NCBI RefSeq assembly: GCF_905163445.1
Contig: NC_053182.1
Location: 7,750,001-7,814,000, forward strand
Direction: 5' to 3'
Origin: Pararge aegeria
Lineage: Eukaryota; Arthropoda; Insecta; Lepidoptera; Nymphalidae
Length of the DNA stretch: 64,000 nt
Part shown: positions 12,540-24,631 of the stretch, piece by piece
How the letters are laid out: each line of letters starts with the position of its first letter
Numbering within the stretch: position 1 is the first letter of the stretch
Made by a program: the position numbers and the translations under genes
Notes under the pieces: generated by a model
What the model saw: the letters and a program-made list of their open reading frames with translations, nothing else
The model's database searches: none
What the model was told of the DNA's origin: nothing

Positions 12540-12737
12540 CAGAGCTTTTTGGGGTAGAACCTGTCAGGCAGAGTCCTACCACGATGCTTATTTCTGCCGC
12601 TAAGCAGCATTGTTGCAATGCTGGGTTCCAGTCTTAAGGGCGTGGTTGCCGTTGTAATTATAGACACATTAGGCTTAACACCTACGCCCTAGGTTGATTG
12701 ATGGACAAAGAGCGGTATGTTGCAGGACGTGTTCTTA
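12540..12737 (-). repeat. LINE 3'-UTR fragment, family C
   Basis: On the minus strand it matches the copy at 45,335-45,500: the shared block on the plus strand here reads ttatttctgccgc, then cagcattgttgcaatgctg. The fragment runs into GTTGCAGGACGTGTTCTT, also seen at 25.5, 35.3 and 55.6 kb. The 90-residue open frame across it is just the reading of this 3' tail. Confidence 0.65.
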
Positions 12738-12955
12738 GCTTGGCACGCTGGCATACCTTTGTCAACATTATGGAGAACTCTCAAGCAGGTTTCCCCACGA
12801 TGTTTTCCTTCACCGTTGAAAAAGTGACATTGTAATTGCCTTCAAGTTATGTACGTTTTAGCACATAACTTAAAAAAGTTAAAAGTGCGTGGCCCACTCA
12901 GGCCCCCGAAAGTGGAGTCGAATTCCTACCCACTGGGCTATCACCCCTCCAGCAG
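12738..12955 (-). repeat. SINE family B copy
   Basis: Contains, in reverse, the cacgctggc block, the cttcaccgttgaa core and the final ccactgggctatcacccc, which is the tRNA-like head on the minus strand. The copy abuts the LINE fragment to its left. Confidence 0.8.
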
Positions 12956-13487
12956 CAGATTTATCAATACGGCAGAGTAACTATGCCTCTACTGCACAAC
13001 GTTTTGCGATATGCGCTACATAAATTTGGGATCTATGCGTGGGTGTAAACGATCAGCACGCATGATGCTCAAACGCCTTGCTTATTTGGACAACCATGAT
13101 AACTTTGTATTTTAATATATTTTAGTATACCATACCAAAATAAAATAACAAAAGAAGTCTTCCTGTAAATTACCACTTCACCACGTTATGGTATCCAACC
13201 CATGGCTTAAACTTATGAAAGCTTATCACTTAGACTAGAATGCGCATACGTCGCGGCTTGCTTTGAAGTCGAGGGTAGTTATGAAAATTAATAAAGCGAC
13301 GTGTAATAGCTTCCGATAAACGTCTGCGCAGCACTCCCGTTTTTTGTTCGTCTTTAATGACTTAACGAGCAATACGTTTTGTCGATGTGCGATTAGATTA
13401 CTAACAAATTAAGACGCTGCTTTTACGGTTGTCAAAAAAATTACGTAGACTAACCTCAATTCTTTCCTTTTGGATCCGTGAGACGGT
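12956..13487. other. Intergenic DNA, nothing recognised
   Basis: AT-rich unique-looking spacer between two SINEs. No open frame worth calling. Confidence 0.5.
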
Positions 13488-13755
13488 TGACGGCCGAGTG
13501 GTGCAGTAGGCAGCAACCCTGCTTTCTGAGTCCAAGGTCGTGGGTTCGATTCCCACGACTTTAAAATGTTTGTGTGATGAATATGAATGTTTTTCAGTGT
13601 CTGGGTGTTTATCTGTATATTATAAGTATTTATGTGTATTATATTCATAAAAAAATATTCATCAGCTATCTCAGTACCCATAACACAAGCTACGCTTACT
13701 TTGGGGCTAGATGGCGATGTGTGTATTGTCGTAGTATATTTATTTATTATTTATA
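13488..13755 (+). repeat. SINE family A copy
   Basis: Well-preserved copy with head ttgacggccgagtggtgcag (box A-like), box B word gtgggttcgattcccacg, body tttttcagtgtctgggtg, the cataacacaagctacgct block and tail gtcgtagtatatttatttat. Best copy in the window for a family consensus. Confidence 0.92.
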
Positions 13756-15500
13756 ATGCTTACGTAACTGCCGATTAAACCTTATTGATTAGGCACACAA
13801 AGTTTTGGTTTTATTTTTGTGAAGTCGCAACGCTATGTTTTTACCAATACTTTATTATAGTATCATCATCAACCCATCACCGCATGCAATTCTTACGCAT
13901 CGAATATATATACTTATGTATACTTACACAATTTAAGAAGAGAGTTTACGACTCTTATAGCTCAACTTTACATAAATGCGCATCGTGTTTCCTGAAAGCA
14001 TTCATGTGCATTGGATTTCCAGTCAGCCAAATTTAGAACACAGCATCGAAACATTCAATATAATGTTACGTGGCTTTTCGCGTTTTTTTAACAAACGTAA
14101 CGCTGGTTATACGATAATCGGCAAAAATTCAATCGATCGATTGATTTACGATAACTTTAATAAGTTTGTATAAGTATACCTACACACTTGAGCTTACAGT
14201 GATAGTGTAAAGACAAAGAAGAAAGTCATATTGTAAAAATGTATTTTAACGAAACAGGCAATTCATAGACATTGATAAAAAAATATTAACACTTATTATG
14301 CCAGTGACTTCGTCATTCGTTTGTTAATAATCTTGGGTGAACCTTTTATTTTCAGGGACTATATTATATATTCCGTGACAGTATGGTTGCTTGCAACCTT
14401 TCTGCAAAATAACGTAAGTAGCGGCGTAGCTTTGGCGATAGCCCCAAAGAGGTTGATAGGAGGCAAAATGGAGGGCGAGGTCGACTTAGGGGTCGGTGGA
14501 GTGATGGAGTAGACTGTAGAGTGGGACTCGAGAGTTTTGGGAGTTCGGAGAGGTAAAAAAGCTGCTTCTTATCGCCTCCCGTGGAAAAATTTGCTTTACC
14601 AAGCCAACCCCACCCGAGGCTTTTGGTGATGACTATTGTTGTAGCTCCTGTGCTGTGCATGTTAACAAAGGTTAGGTTTTTAAAACCTGCGTCACGAGAA
14701 TTTCATCAAGATGAAAGAAGTTAAGCCGAACATAGGTAACAAATGAACGAACAACAAACTCTTTATTGGATTATAATATCGTTTATCATATTAATGTATG
14801 ATACCAACACTTCTAAGTCTTCTAAGACTTCTAAGATACTAAATTACTGAGTTCCACTGTGTGACACTTCCTCGAAAAATAACTTATTTCAGTTCAGAAA
14901 TGTAGTTGAAAGTGTGAGCATCTATATCAACATGCATGTGTAATACATACACATCAAGAAACATATCGAGTTCACCTGTCAAATTGATGACTTCCTTATC
15001 TTGAGTATCGTTGCACCCGCTGCCGGAGACTTGAAAGACCAGACCAGTGTTAGTTGGTAAGTTGTCCAACTAACGCTCAATTGCTTTGAACTGGCGCCAC
15101 CACTCATTAAAAACTTATATTTAGAACCTCTTTAAGGTATCTGTTAAGAGCGCTTTTAATAAACACCACAAGTGGCTTCAGCTGATTTTGATAAAGGAGA
15201 TTAGTTTATTTAGTAAGAAGATATAAGTTTCCAAATTCATTTGATTTATTACGTTATCAATATTTTATGTGTTCATTACATAACATCAACCCAACCGCTA
15301 ATATTAAACTATTTACCTGTAAAAGCTACCTGTTAATCATTCTAAATAATAATCTATTGTATAGATTTATGAAATGTTTACTAATTACCATTTATTATTT
15401 TTACATTCAAGTACCTAAGCCTAAGATTGTTGTGATAAGAAGTCTGCTAGAACTATTAGTCTTGACATATTCACCGGGTTTAAATTTCAACTACCTTTAT
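13756..15500. other. Intergenic DNA, no gene seen
   Basis: Around 14,400-14,660 a G+C-richer stretch gives overlapping open frames on both strands (63 and 98 residues). The minus-strand frame is rich in Ser/Pro/Leu and looks like a translated dispersed repeat, but no second copy exists in this window. Otherwise nothing recognised. Confidence 0.4.
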
Positions 15501-15695
15501 ACGAAGCGGTGATAGCCCAGTGGTTAGGTTAAAACATGAGGAAACCTGCATGTCTGAGAGTACCTACTCTATAATGTTCTCAAAGGTGTATGGAGTCCAC
15601 CAATCCGCACTAGGCCAGCGTGGTGGATTACGGCCTTAACCCTTATGGGAGAAGACCCTTGCCCTATAGTGGGCCGGTAATGATGATGATGATGA
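15501..15695 (+). repeat. SINE family B copy
   Basis: Has the intact head cgaagcggtgatagcccagt, jumps directly to the aacatgaggaaacctgcatg body (an internal deletion removed the box-B portion), and ends in gtgggccggtaatgatgatg with a (GAT)n tail. Confidence 0.88.
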
Positions 15696-17157
15696 CCTAC
15701 GTCTCCCTAAGATTTAAATGGTATGAAAGTAATTGTTTATGACATTTAAAATCAACTCACTTGTAAATATATGATTTAAGGCCTAGGAAAATTTGGCCAT
15801 TTAATGTATGATGAGGTGTCAAAAATTACGTCACATAATGCATTTGAAAAGTAGTTATGACGTTGAGGGTTAAATAATTAGAACCCGAGTTACTATACCT
15901 ACGTACCTACGTCCTACAGTATTATACAAAAGTAACTGCCAATCACATTTGGCGAAATCATTACCAATTCATTTGTATTTATAACCCCGCCATCCATCTC
16001 TTGTAATGTATAAAGCTAAAAGAACCTATCAATAAAACCAAACTTAACGTGTTCCGAAATAAAACACTTTGTTATTAAGTTGACAAGCAACCGTAAAAAT
16101 GTTCCTTTAAAATGTAAAATAAACAGATCAATCATGTTAAAGCGATCCCACCGGGGTCGATCCACGAAAAGAAGCCTACGTAAGCGTCTATTATAAGGCA
16201 CAGATGTTACCGCAAGACCGATTTTGTGTTTCGTTCCTTTCCCACCCGCGACCCTCTGTACTGTTCGAGTGCGATATAAAATAAAAGTGATACGCATTTT
16301 TTATTCTTTTTCCAAATAAGAATTGTTCTACATTCAGGAGTGATTGACACACGGTCGCCAGCGGCGCCCCCTGACGCGAGGTTTTAAGCGTTTCACAAGA
16401 TACCCCTACCAGTATTATCATTTTAAAATTTATTACGCTAATTATGAAACGACCGCGTTTCAAAATAAAAACAAAACGCACCTACAACAGGGGTCATTTT
16501 TATGTTGTGAAGGCTTTGCGGACGTGCGTCGTGTTACTTTTCGGGTAAATAAATCTACGAAGGCACATCAATCAAGTTGTCGTATGAACGGGAAGTCCCG
16601 TTTCACATTATTATGTAGATCTATGATTAAAAGGTTTAAAACGTAACGAATTCACAGTGCTGGTATAGGTAATACCTTGTAACCCTTTTGAACATTTTAT
16701 TTCGCCAGCTGAGGATTTATGAAAAAAACCTATAGAGAATTTAACTTACTTTATGATAAAGTGTCTTAATCTATTTCTATTTACAGCAATGCCACAATGC
16801 CACGTAAGTAAGTGTAATGTAATTTGTCATCCTAATTTTCAGTTTTGACATTTTTATAAATAGATCATTGGAATTACATCTTATAACCTATCAACTACGG
16901 TGCAGGCATATTTTAGTTATTTAAGTCCTTTTTGGTAATGTTTTGTTTGAAATGGTTTCAATAGAAACTCCTTCTACAACTCCAACCGACTACTTTAATA
17001 ATATATCCTTGGGAATTCTAAATATTATCATCAGCAACAGAATCACAAACGTCACACGGTAATCATTGTAGACATAAATGAAAAACATTATTAATAAAAA
17101 TAACCTACACAACATATTTTCATACAAAAAAATATATATATTGGGTTCCAATCATCA
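15696..17157. other. Intergenic DNA with a GC-richer island
   Basis: Unique-looking. The stretch 16,300-16,646 is richer in G+C and non-repetitive (for example cggtcgccagcggcgccccc), with 96-100 residue open frames on both strands that lack splice or domain support. It is a possible conserved noncoding block. Confidence 0.35.
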
Positions 17158-17416
17158 GCACGCACCTCTAACTTAGGTAAATACTTAAGTTCGTTTTAAG
17201 CAATTAAAATATCACTTGCTTCAACGGTGAAGGAAATACATCGTGAAGAAAACCTGCACTCCTGAGTGTTCTCCACAATGTTCTCATAAGGCGTGTGGAG
17301 TCCACCAATCTGCACTGGGCCAGCGTGGTGGACTACGGCCTTTTAACCCTTTTCATTGTTGGACGGACCCGTGTCCTGTAGTGTGTCGGTAATGTTGATA
17401 TGATGATGATGATGAT
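17158..17416 (+). repeat. SINE family B copy
   Basis: Starts in the cacgcacctctaactt block, then attaaaatatcacttgcttc, caacggtgaagga, the ccagcgtggtggactacgg block and a (GAT)n tail at 17,400-17,416. 5' head missing. Confidence 0.85.
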
Positions 17417-18069
17417 TCATGTAACCAAATAGATAATTTGACCTACGGTACGGAATCCTTAGTGTGCGATTCTTACATTCACTTAGGTATCCAGTTTAAT
17501 AAATAGTTAGTCGAAATTGAGCGCTTGAAGAACCATTTTTACCATTTAACCATTCCAAAATTTAAAAGTGCTGGTTATTACAGTTTATACTACCCATACA
17601 TCCATCTTATCAATTTTTCCTACACTCTAAAAAAAAATTGGTTATTCCTAACAAGATAGTGATTGTTGTGATCAAGCATCTTGATTCCATACGAGCCTAA
17701 CAAGAACATAGATACATCAAATAAGATGATAATGATTGTTTATCATAATTCAATGGACTGGGCAACTGTATTGCTCCTATTATTGTTACTTAACTAAGGC
17801 ATTTTCTTAACTGATTCAATTAACGTACTTGTTTAAGCTAAATAATTAAAAATGATCTAATCATACAAAGAAGTAAATAATAATAGAAACAACGTATTTA
17901 TTTGTTAGAATCTATGAACATACCTACATTGTTAGCTCAATCTATAATGAACTTGCTGCTATAACTAATCAGCTTTTGTTGTTATGTTTATTATCATAAT
18001 TGTTATAATTTATATAACGTCAACTAAGAGAAAATCTCTCTTAGTTAGCTTTCTTTTTTTATAGTGTGT
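17417..18069. other. Intergenic DNA, nothing recognised
   Basis: AT-rich. Contains a short inverted repeat around 18,020-18,050 (ctaagagaaa and tctctcttag). No gene. Confidence 0.5.
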
Positions 18070-18385
18070 ACTATATGCATTGCATCACCATACCATAAAC
18101 ATAAATCCTGACTGGCCTAGACCAAGAAAATATTTGATCCTTAATAGATCCGAATCAGTCGTCAAACTGGGACCACAACTGTGATTAAACCCATACCCCT
18201 AAACGGTTTCTACGGGATATCGTACCGGAACTCTATATCGCTTAGCGGAACGATTTTGTCGGCAGGGTGGTAACTAGCAACGGCGGAAGACCAGAGAAAA
18301 TTCTCATATTTCCCCTGCTTGGGATCGAACCAGGGACCTCCCACTTAAAACCACAGCGCTCACCGCTTCGTCAGGGAGGTCGTCA
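18070..18385 (-). repeat. SINE family D copy
   Basis: On the minus strand a tRNA-like head carries a box-B-like word (ggttcgatcccaag), then the conserved body ctggtct/ggcag... cgacaaaatcgttccgctaa. The plus-strand copy at 19,500-19,800 shares the body blocks (cgacaaaggcgtgccgctaa and tagaaaccg). Clearly distinct from families A and B. Confidence 0.7.
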
Positions 18386-19499
18386 ATACTGTACCGTAAC
18401 AGGTGTAATATTTAGTAATAATCCCATATCAGATCATTTGTAGAGATAGTTGGGACCCGATGCTAGTAATAAACCAATATCAGGCAGTGGGCCGCACTAA
18501 TTGAATACACGACGTGAGAAGACTAATCATCGGCTAATCCTCGGACCCCTGGCCCGTACGTGTGTATAATTAGAGATTTCACGAGATAATACTATGAACT
18601 CTAATTAAAGATCGTCCAATTGTACGCCACAATAATATTGTTGTTATTAGAATTCAGAGGAGAATTCCCAGCTGGAACGTAAGTTGTTAACATTTCCCTT
18701 GATAACTATTTGGAAAAAGTCCGCTCTATTTTCGGTGCACATTTCTTTATTAACAAATAGTAATAATACACAAGTTCAAGTATGAAAATATATTTTACTA
18801 ATATGAATTGTTTCTCCAACTCTAACTTCAACCAGATTTGGCCAAGCGAGAGCTCTCTTTTGTTTGAGGGAGAAAACCCGTGCCCAGCGTTGGTAACAAT
18901 GTTGGGAGTCATTTATATACTGAGAATGAATGATGTGTATGAAAATTAAACTAAATATATGAAAATTGGGCATCTCTTAAACTGAAGATACTAAAACAAA
19001 ATACGAAATAAACAGCTTATAATTAAAAGTATACAGGAAAATTATAACAAAAATACTTGAAATTAACTTTAAAACTGACCCGCGTTGTGATTTATTTATT
19101 TATTTAAGTAATAATACATATTTTATTTAGCCCAATGGCTAAGTCTAGCTATACAAAGGGGCAATAGCGCCAGCATTTTGGGTACCATGCCCATAAGTGA
19201 ACTGTTAGACGGCTTATATTTATTATAAATATTAATTTTAGTTTGTAATTATTATTTCCATCTATATGTATTATTACTTAAATAAATAAATATATAACAA
19301 AAATACTTAAACTAAAACTATAAAGAACTATTTTCACGTGACTCCAAGTCTCACTTGACTGTTTGATTGTTTTCTTCGGATCGGTTAAACATTTTGTCTA
19401 ATATTAAGCTTGACACGAAAACCACTTGACCGGTTAAAATAATGATTACTGACGAAGGTACTCAAAATACTAATTATAATTTAAGTTCTTGACTATCTT
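18386..19499. other. Intergenic DNA, nothing recognised
   Basis: AT-rich spacer with several short simple-sequence runs (TTTATTTATTTA at 19,091). Two overlapping minus-strand frames of 65-68 residues at 18,706-18,973 have no support. Confidence 0.45.
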
Positions 19500-19800
19500 C
19501 CTGGGGCAACGGTGAGCGCTGTGAATTTAAGTAGGAGGTTCCGGGTTCAATTCCCGGCATGAACCATTTGTCAATTTTCTCTGGTCTGGTCTGGTGGGAG
19601 GCTCTGGCCGTGGCTAGTTACAACCTTATCGACAAAGGCGTGCCGCTAAGCAATGTAGTGTTCCGGTGCGATGTCGCGTAGAAACCGATTAGGGTATGGC
19701 TACCACACTCCTTAACAGCCCCCTACCATCTCAGATTACATTGTCACTTACCACCAGGTGAGATTGTAGTCAAGAGCTAACTTGTAGTGAAATAAATTAG
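19500..19800 (+). repeat. SINE family D copy
   Basis: Head ggggcaacggtgagcgctgt, box B word ccgggttcaattcccggc, body cgacaaaggcgtgccgctaa, then tcttaacagcc-like block, and the 3' part gtcacttaccaccaggtgag and gagctaacttgtagtgaaat. The 3' part recurs reversed near 1.1 kb and 26.0 kb, suggesting the tail is shared with a LINE partner. Confidence 0.8.
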
Positions 19801-21279
19801 AAAAAAAATCTAAATCCGTCCACTAAACCTCGATATAGATCTTGACACTGCATTATAAACTCTATCAATTAAATTTAAACCCATTTCAACCTAATACATT
19901 TTATGAATAATATCCCGTTTTATGGAAACAAACAAATGCAAGCAACGTTAATCATTCTATAATGTCCTAACATTGAAGTACCCCTATTTTATTTTAAAAT
20001 GTTAACGACACAGCAACGGCACTCATGCTCAGCTTCAAGCCTTTTCATCTGTCAAGTTTTAACAGCTATGGAATTGGGTTATAATTTACGATTTTATCTC
20101 GTGTACACCATAGGGGCTGCGGTCAGTGTGGTCATTGAAAAAATCGTGCAACATTGTAAAGGCCCTTTTATAATTGCACTGAACTGCCATGCCGGACCAT
20201 TAAAATCATTTTTCGTGCTATGCATCGAAAAACGTAAATAAAAATAATTTAACCAATTAAAATTGATGCTAAGAACTCGATAAGTTGAAGTCATTTATGC
20301 GAATTTGCGTTTCAAAAAAATATGTCTAATGTCCTATTTTATTATCCAAATTCAAACAATTCTCCTTAGTAGACTAATCCTTTTAACATAAAGACTATGC
20401 TTTAAACTAAATAATGACACTACGAGTATATAGATCTACAAACGGTGACTGAACGCGTGTAAGTAGATGAAAGAAACATGGGAAGGTAATCGCATTGCTG
20501 TGCCACGCGCCAAGCCGTATCACTAGTGTCGTTTTACACTCAAATGTAAATGCTGCCTAATGGTCAGTGCAAATGCATGACCACCGGTTACGGCCACACC
20601 CGGCCTGTTATGAGTTGCCAAAATAGAGCTGTAATAGTGTTGCGAGATGCCCGCGTAACTCGCGCGTAATTTAGAGCGATCTCTAACGACCGCTCGGGGC
20701 TTGTGCCGTTTGTCCAACGGACGCCTCTCTTGTATTACCGGGGGGTGATTCAGATTCACTTTTGTTGGTCAGTTTACGTCTCTATTATTGTCGGACACGT
20801 TGGCTATTAATAGCCCGTGAGTTGTGTATCAACAGCGGGATATTTTGTGAATAGAGTTATAAAGCGGTGGAGTCTATAATCTCTCGGCCGAGATTGATAC
20901 TGGCAGGGCTGGGCCTGACAAATAGTCAGTTCAGCGGAGGCGTCGCACGGCGTCTTACCATAAATAAGGATTACGTTCGTGACCACGTAGTCTTGCGGAG
21001 TGGACGTAGGACAGCCTTTGTGACGTTGTTGTTCCGCCAGTCTCGTGTCAAATATCGCTGCCGCTATTGTTTGTTACGAGGTTCACGCTTAAGGCGAGTC
21101 CGATGCTACTCCTTAATAGAAATGCGTATCTATTATTTACTAAGTAGTGCGTTCACTGATTGACGTTTTCAATTACAGATAGCTAATTAAATAATGTCAA
21201 AAATACTTTATACTTAATATTATACTTTAATATTATGTTACTTTTGACAGATGTTACTGATAATGATGTTGACACTAGA
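19801..21279. other. Intergenic DNA with a GC-rich island
   Basis: The block 20,500-21,170 is clearly richer in G+C than its flanks and non-repetitive. Open frames of 78 and 98 residues on the two strands overlap only partly and are arginine/serine-rich, as expected for random GC-rich DNA. Candidate conserved noncoding region, not a gene. Confidence 0.35.
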
Positions 21280-21618
21280 AATAAAATCCTTCATCATCAT
21301 CATCTTCACACATTTCCGGCCCACTACAGGGCCGCCCACAATGAGAAGGGGTAAAGGCCGTAGTCCACCACGCTAGCGCAGTGCGGATTGGTGGACCCCA
21401 CACACCTATGGGTACATTATGGAAAACTCTCAGGCATGCAGGTTTCCGCACGATGTTTTCCTTCACCGTTGAAGCAAGTGATATTTTAATTGCTTCGAAT
21501 CCCTCTAACTTTTCTAAATTATGTGCGTTTTAGCACATAATTTAGAAAAGTTAGAGGGATTCGAACTCGGAACCCCGAGTTTGATTTGGAATCCTACCCA
21601 CTGAGATATCACCGCTTC
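21280..21618 (-). repeat. SINE family B copy with internal palindrome
   Basis: Full-length minus-strand copy: the (CAT)n tail complement at 21,290-21,305, the ggcccactacagggc block, the ccaccacgctagc block, cttcaccgttgaagcaagtg and the head complement ctgagatatcaccgcttc. Unlike every other copy here, the segment between the core and the head has been duplicated as an exact inverted repeat (21,494-21,565). Confidence 0.88.
21494..21565. repeat. Perfect hairpin, 33-bp arms, 6-base loop
   Basis: Arms 21,494-21,526 and 21,533-21,565 are exact reverse complements (outer ends ttcgaatccctc and gagggattcgaa), separated by GTTTTA. Other family B copies have only one of the two arms at this place, so the palindrome arose in this copy. 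Confidence 0.95.
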
Positions 21619-21624
21619 ACAAAT

Positions 21625-21838
21625 AAAATCCTTACTAATATTATAAATGAGAAAGTGTGGTAGTATGTCCTAACTTTACGTCTTACTAAGTAACCAACCA
21701 AATTGATTTTTACATTGAGTTAGGTACTTGAAAGGAAGTGGGACGTAGAGTATGTTAATGCCAGGAAAACAAACGGTACCCGTTGGAAAAACCGTAATAA
21801 ACGTGGACGAAGAACGCGGACAACAGCTAGTGTTCGAT
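21625..21838 (+). mobile_element. Helitron-like non-autonomous element
   Basis: Starts near the ttactaatattataaatgag block and ends with cgcggacaacagctagtg, that is a GC hairpin remnant followed by CTAG. It is the plus-strand counterpart of the 4,212 element and sits a few bases from the SINE B copy. No coding capacity. Confidence 0.65.
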
Positions 21839-22011
21839 AATTTAAAAAAACAACTTTGTATAAAATAATAACATACGAGTAATATAATTTCTTAGTGACA
21901 AGGTTGCTTGGAAGCATCCAGCTCCGCTTTTATCTCTCACAAGATAGAAAAATTAATGTTAAAATGTAAAATGTAAATTGTTGATGTTGGAAAAGAGCAA
22001 ATGTTGAGTTT

Positions 22012-22140
22012 CTTGCCGGCTTCTTCTCGGTAGAATCTGCCTTCCGAACCGGTGGTAGAGTCACTACAAAAAGACAGACTTGACGTTTCAAAAGTGCTTA
22101 TATTAGGCCTACTTGAAATAAATGAATTTTTTAAAACCGT
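22012..22140 (+). repeat. LINE-type 3' tail fragment
   Basis: Same family as 8,245-8,395: contains cttcttctcggtagaatctg, accggtggtagagtcac and taggcctacttgaaataaat. Retroposed 3' tail. Confidence 0.65.
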
Positions 22141-22151
22141 GTAGATATGTG

Positions 22152-22545
22152 AAATGTCAAAAGTAGCCTATCAAGTTGACCGGACTTCAGTTAGACAAAA
22201 TGTAGATTATATTTATGTCGCATGGATCGGGAATGACATTTGCAATTAACGTGAACTCGTTTAGAAAGTCGCGAGAATTCGTGTGCTTTCGACGCCTGCA
22301 TCTTTAAACACAAGTTGGGAAAATCAAGCGCATACTTTAGTAAAATATCAAAAGTAGCTTAAGTTGGCTGGACTTTGAGTTTAGCAGTCACTAAGTCGAT
22401 AATATTTATATTGTCTCTATCGAGAATGGCTTTTGCAATTTACGTAAATTCCGAGATAAAGTCGGGGTATATAAAGTCGCGAGAATTTGCGTGATTTCGG
22501 CGCCTGAATCTCGAATTACAAGTTGGAAGACGGGTATCAAGCTCG
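22152..22545. repeat. Diverged tandem duplication, noncoding
   Basis: Unit 1 (22,152-22,330) and unit 2 (22,343-22,545) share, in the same order, atcaaaagtagc/gtcaaaagtagc, a 'gg(a/c)tgg..tt' block, attatatttat/aatatttatatt, tgcaatt, aaagtcgcgagaatt, cgcctgaatct/cgcctgcatct, acaagttgg and atcaag. The units differ by many substitutions and small indels. No open frame spans them. Confidence 0.75.
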
Positions 22546-23211
22546 GCGTAGGAAGCGCTAAGCCACGGCTGTTTTAGGCTCAGTGCCGATGTTTCAACTG
22601 CGAGTGTGCCGCGGCTTACCGGCTCACAGGGAGAGTGGGGAAACGCGACGAAATACGCATTAAATCCCAGTTCCGCTTATCTTGTCTATATACCTACTTC
22701 TACTTACGTAATGGCATCGAAGTAACAACTTCGCCAAAGGCTAATTGAATTCCAAACCGTGGCCTTAGTTAACCTTTAGGGCGGATTTTACAAATTCTTT
22801 TTTTTTAAAGGTAAAAGTACTACACACTTGCGCAGTCTGATCTTTATTCTTTACTCCAATTTGACAGTACATATTAATTTGCATGGGCAATCTGAATGGA
22901 TAAAAGCATAACAGATAGATTAGGAAGTAATTACCAACTATCTTTTTTTGTTTAAGTGGGCTCAAACAGCTCAAGAAGCTCAAGCAGCTTTGCTGTGGAA
23001 ATTTAGCAACGGCCCCTTATAGAATCATTGATAAAAGACCAGGAAATTCTTGTCTTTCATCGTTGATTCGTCAGAAAGACTCAAGAGTCTACCTTTTGGA
23101 TTAGTAACTGCCAAGTGCCATACCTATCATAGGCAAGAGTGAATAGACATTTTCTAGGCAAACGCGCCCCAACTTAAACCGCATCATTGCTTTATATCAG
23201 GCATGAGAGTT
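22546..23211. other. Intergenic DNA, nothing recognised
   Basis: Includes a G+C-richer patch at 22,545-22,660 adjoining the tandem duplication. No exon recognised. Confidence 0.5.
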
Positions 23212-23465
23212 AATATACTACGACAATACAAACATCGCCATCTAGTCCCAAAGTAAGCGTAGCTTGTGTTATGGGTACTAAGATAACTGATGAATAATTT
23301 TTATGAATAATATACATAAATACTTATAATATATAGATAAACACCCAGAAACTGAAAAACATTAATGTTCATCACACAAATATTGTCCAGTTGTGGGAAT
23401 CGAACCCACGGCCTTGGGAAAGCAGGAAGCAGGGTCGCTGCCTGTGCCAATCGGCCGTCATATAG
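23212..23465 (-). repeat. SINE family A copy
   Basis: Near full length: plus-strand order is the tail complement tactacgacaatacaaacat, gtaagcgtagcttgtgttat, acccagaaactgaaaaacat, box B complement gtgggaatcgaacccac, then the head complement aatcggccgtca. Confidence 0.92.
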
Positions 23466-23761
23466 TGGTCAAGCGCAAGTCTATCTAGTGTAAAAAAAAG
23501 AAAATTAGACCTTTCTTTACTTTTCCGTCGTTTATTTTATGTAGGTATATGTAGTATAACAGTTTGCAAGGCTGTCTGCTTGTGACAGGTTTCATTAGTA
23601 AGAACTTTAGTTCATAAGAATCGCGAACGATCCCGATGTAAATTACAAACAAGAAATCGCCGCATACAACATTAGATGACAAGTTGTTTAAGTATTTTAA
23701 AGGAATTTACCTTTATACGGATGTAATACCTACTGCTGTGTACTACATTTTGTATGTAATC
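23466..23761. other. Short intergenic spacer
   Basis: Nothing recognised; one unsupported 65-residue minus-strand frame. Confidence 0.5.
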
Positions 23762-23822
23762 AACGCATCAAAAGTGCCATCTATGTTCCTATTTGAATAA
23801 AGAAATATTTGACTTTGACTTA
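23762..23822 (+). repeat. LINE 3' tail fragment
   Basis: Second copy of the block at 2,391: aacgcatcaaaagtgccatc followed by tatttgaataaagaaat and a TTTGACTTTGACTT tail. Confidence 0.6.
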
Positions 23823-24631
23823 ACAGGGCTCAAACTATTAACAGGCTGGCTCCGACATAGACGCATAAGTAGGTAACATTGTCAAATGTCGCGTAAGTTC
23901 ACTTTTTAACTACCGCTTAAGTAGTACCTAGTAAAGGTACACCGACATGGCATAGACAGTAAGTTTTCTAAAAAAAAACGTAGAAAGTTTATTAATTATC
24001 AACTAATTAAATTTTTTTAAAAAATCACGTATTTTTTTTTTTTTTAAATTCAAGATCATCACCAGTATTTAGTTAGTAAGTGTCAACAACAAAACTACAG
24101 CATTATTCTAGTACAGAAACTTGGGGTTCCAAACTTATTTATGATTCCCAAGATGCTAAGTTTTTCGGTTTTACTTAATAGTTCATTTTGCAAGTTGGCC
24201 AACTTTTATATTACGTGTTTTTGAAAGCTGTCAACACGTTGGGTATCATCGTTCTAAAGTCATTATGGCGGATGGTCCGTATCGCCATTTCTTAGTCAAC
24301 ATGGTTATGCCCTTCGCTTACCCGATTAGTTGTTGTTTAGACTTACGACAGTTCCGCAAGTCACATTAGCTAACTAATAGATATTCGTGCGTTTGCCCGT
24401 GTATTTGCTAAGTAGATTGTAAATTTAACTAGTTAAACCCAATGGACTGTGTTTGGGATGGCCTCAATTAGAAGATAACATTTTATTACCTGTAGCGGGT
24501 AGTGTGATAGAATGACGAAAACAGTAATCTATCATATAGCCATAATTTTGGTTAATATTCATGGCGCCAAAACATTATCTACATTGCCAATGAAAAAATA
24601 CATGTTCCACATAATTAACCTAGAATAAAAT
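23823..24631. other. Intergenic DNA, nothing recognised
   Basis: AT-rich, with a T-rich run at 24,030-24,045. No gene or repeat family recognised. Confidence 0.5.

Noticed and set aside
13488..13580. Possible tRNA gene (box A and box B words)
   Set aside because: The T arm is present but the rest does not fold as a tRNA, and the same sequence recurs with the body of SINE family A.
14364..14660. 98-residue minus-strand frame rich in Ser, Pro and Leu
   Set aside because: Looks like a translated repeat or GC-rich noncoding DNA; no splice or domain evidence.
20867..21163. 98-residue plus-strand frame in a GC-rich island
   Set aside because: Arg/Ser/Leu-rich composition typical of GC-rich noncoding DNA, no splice signals, no domain.
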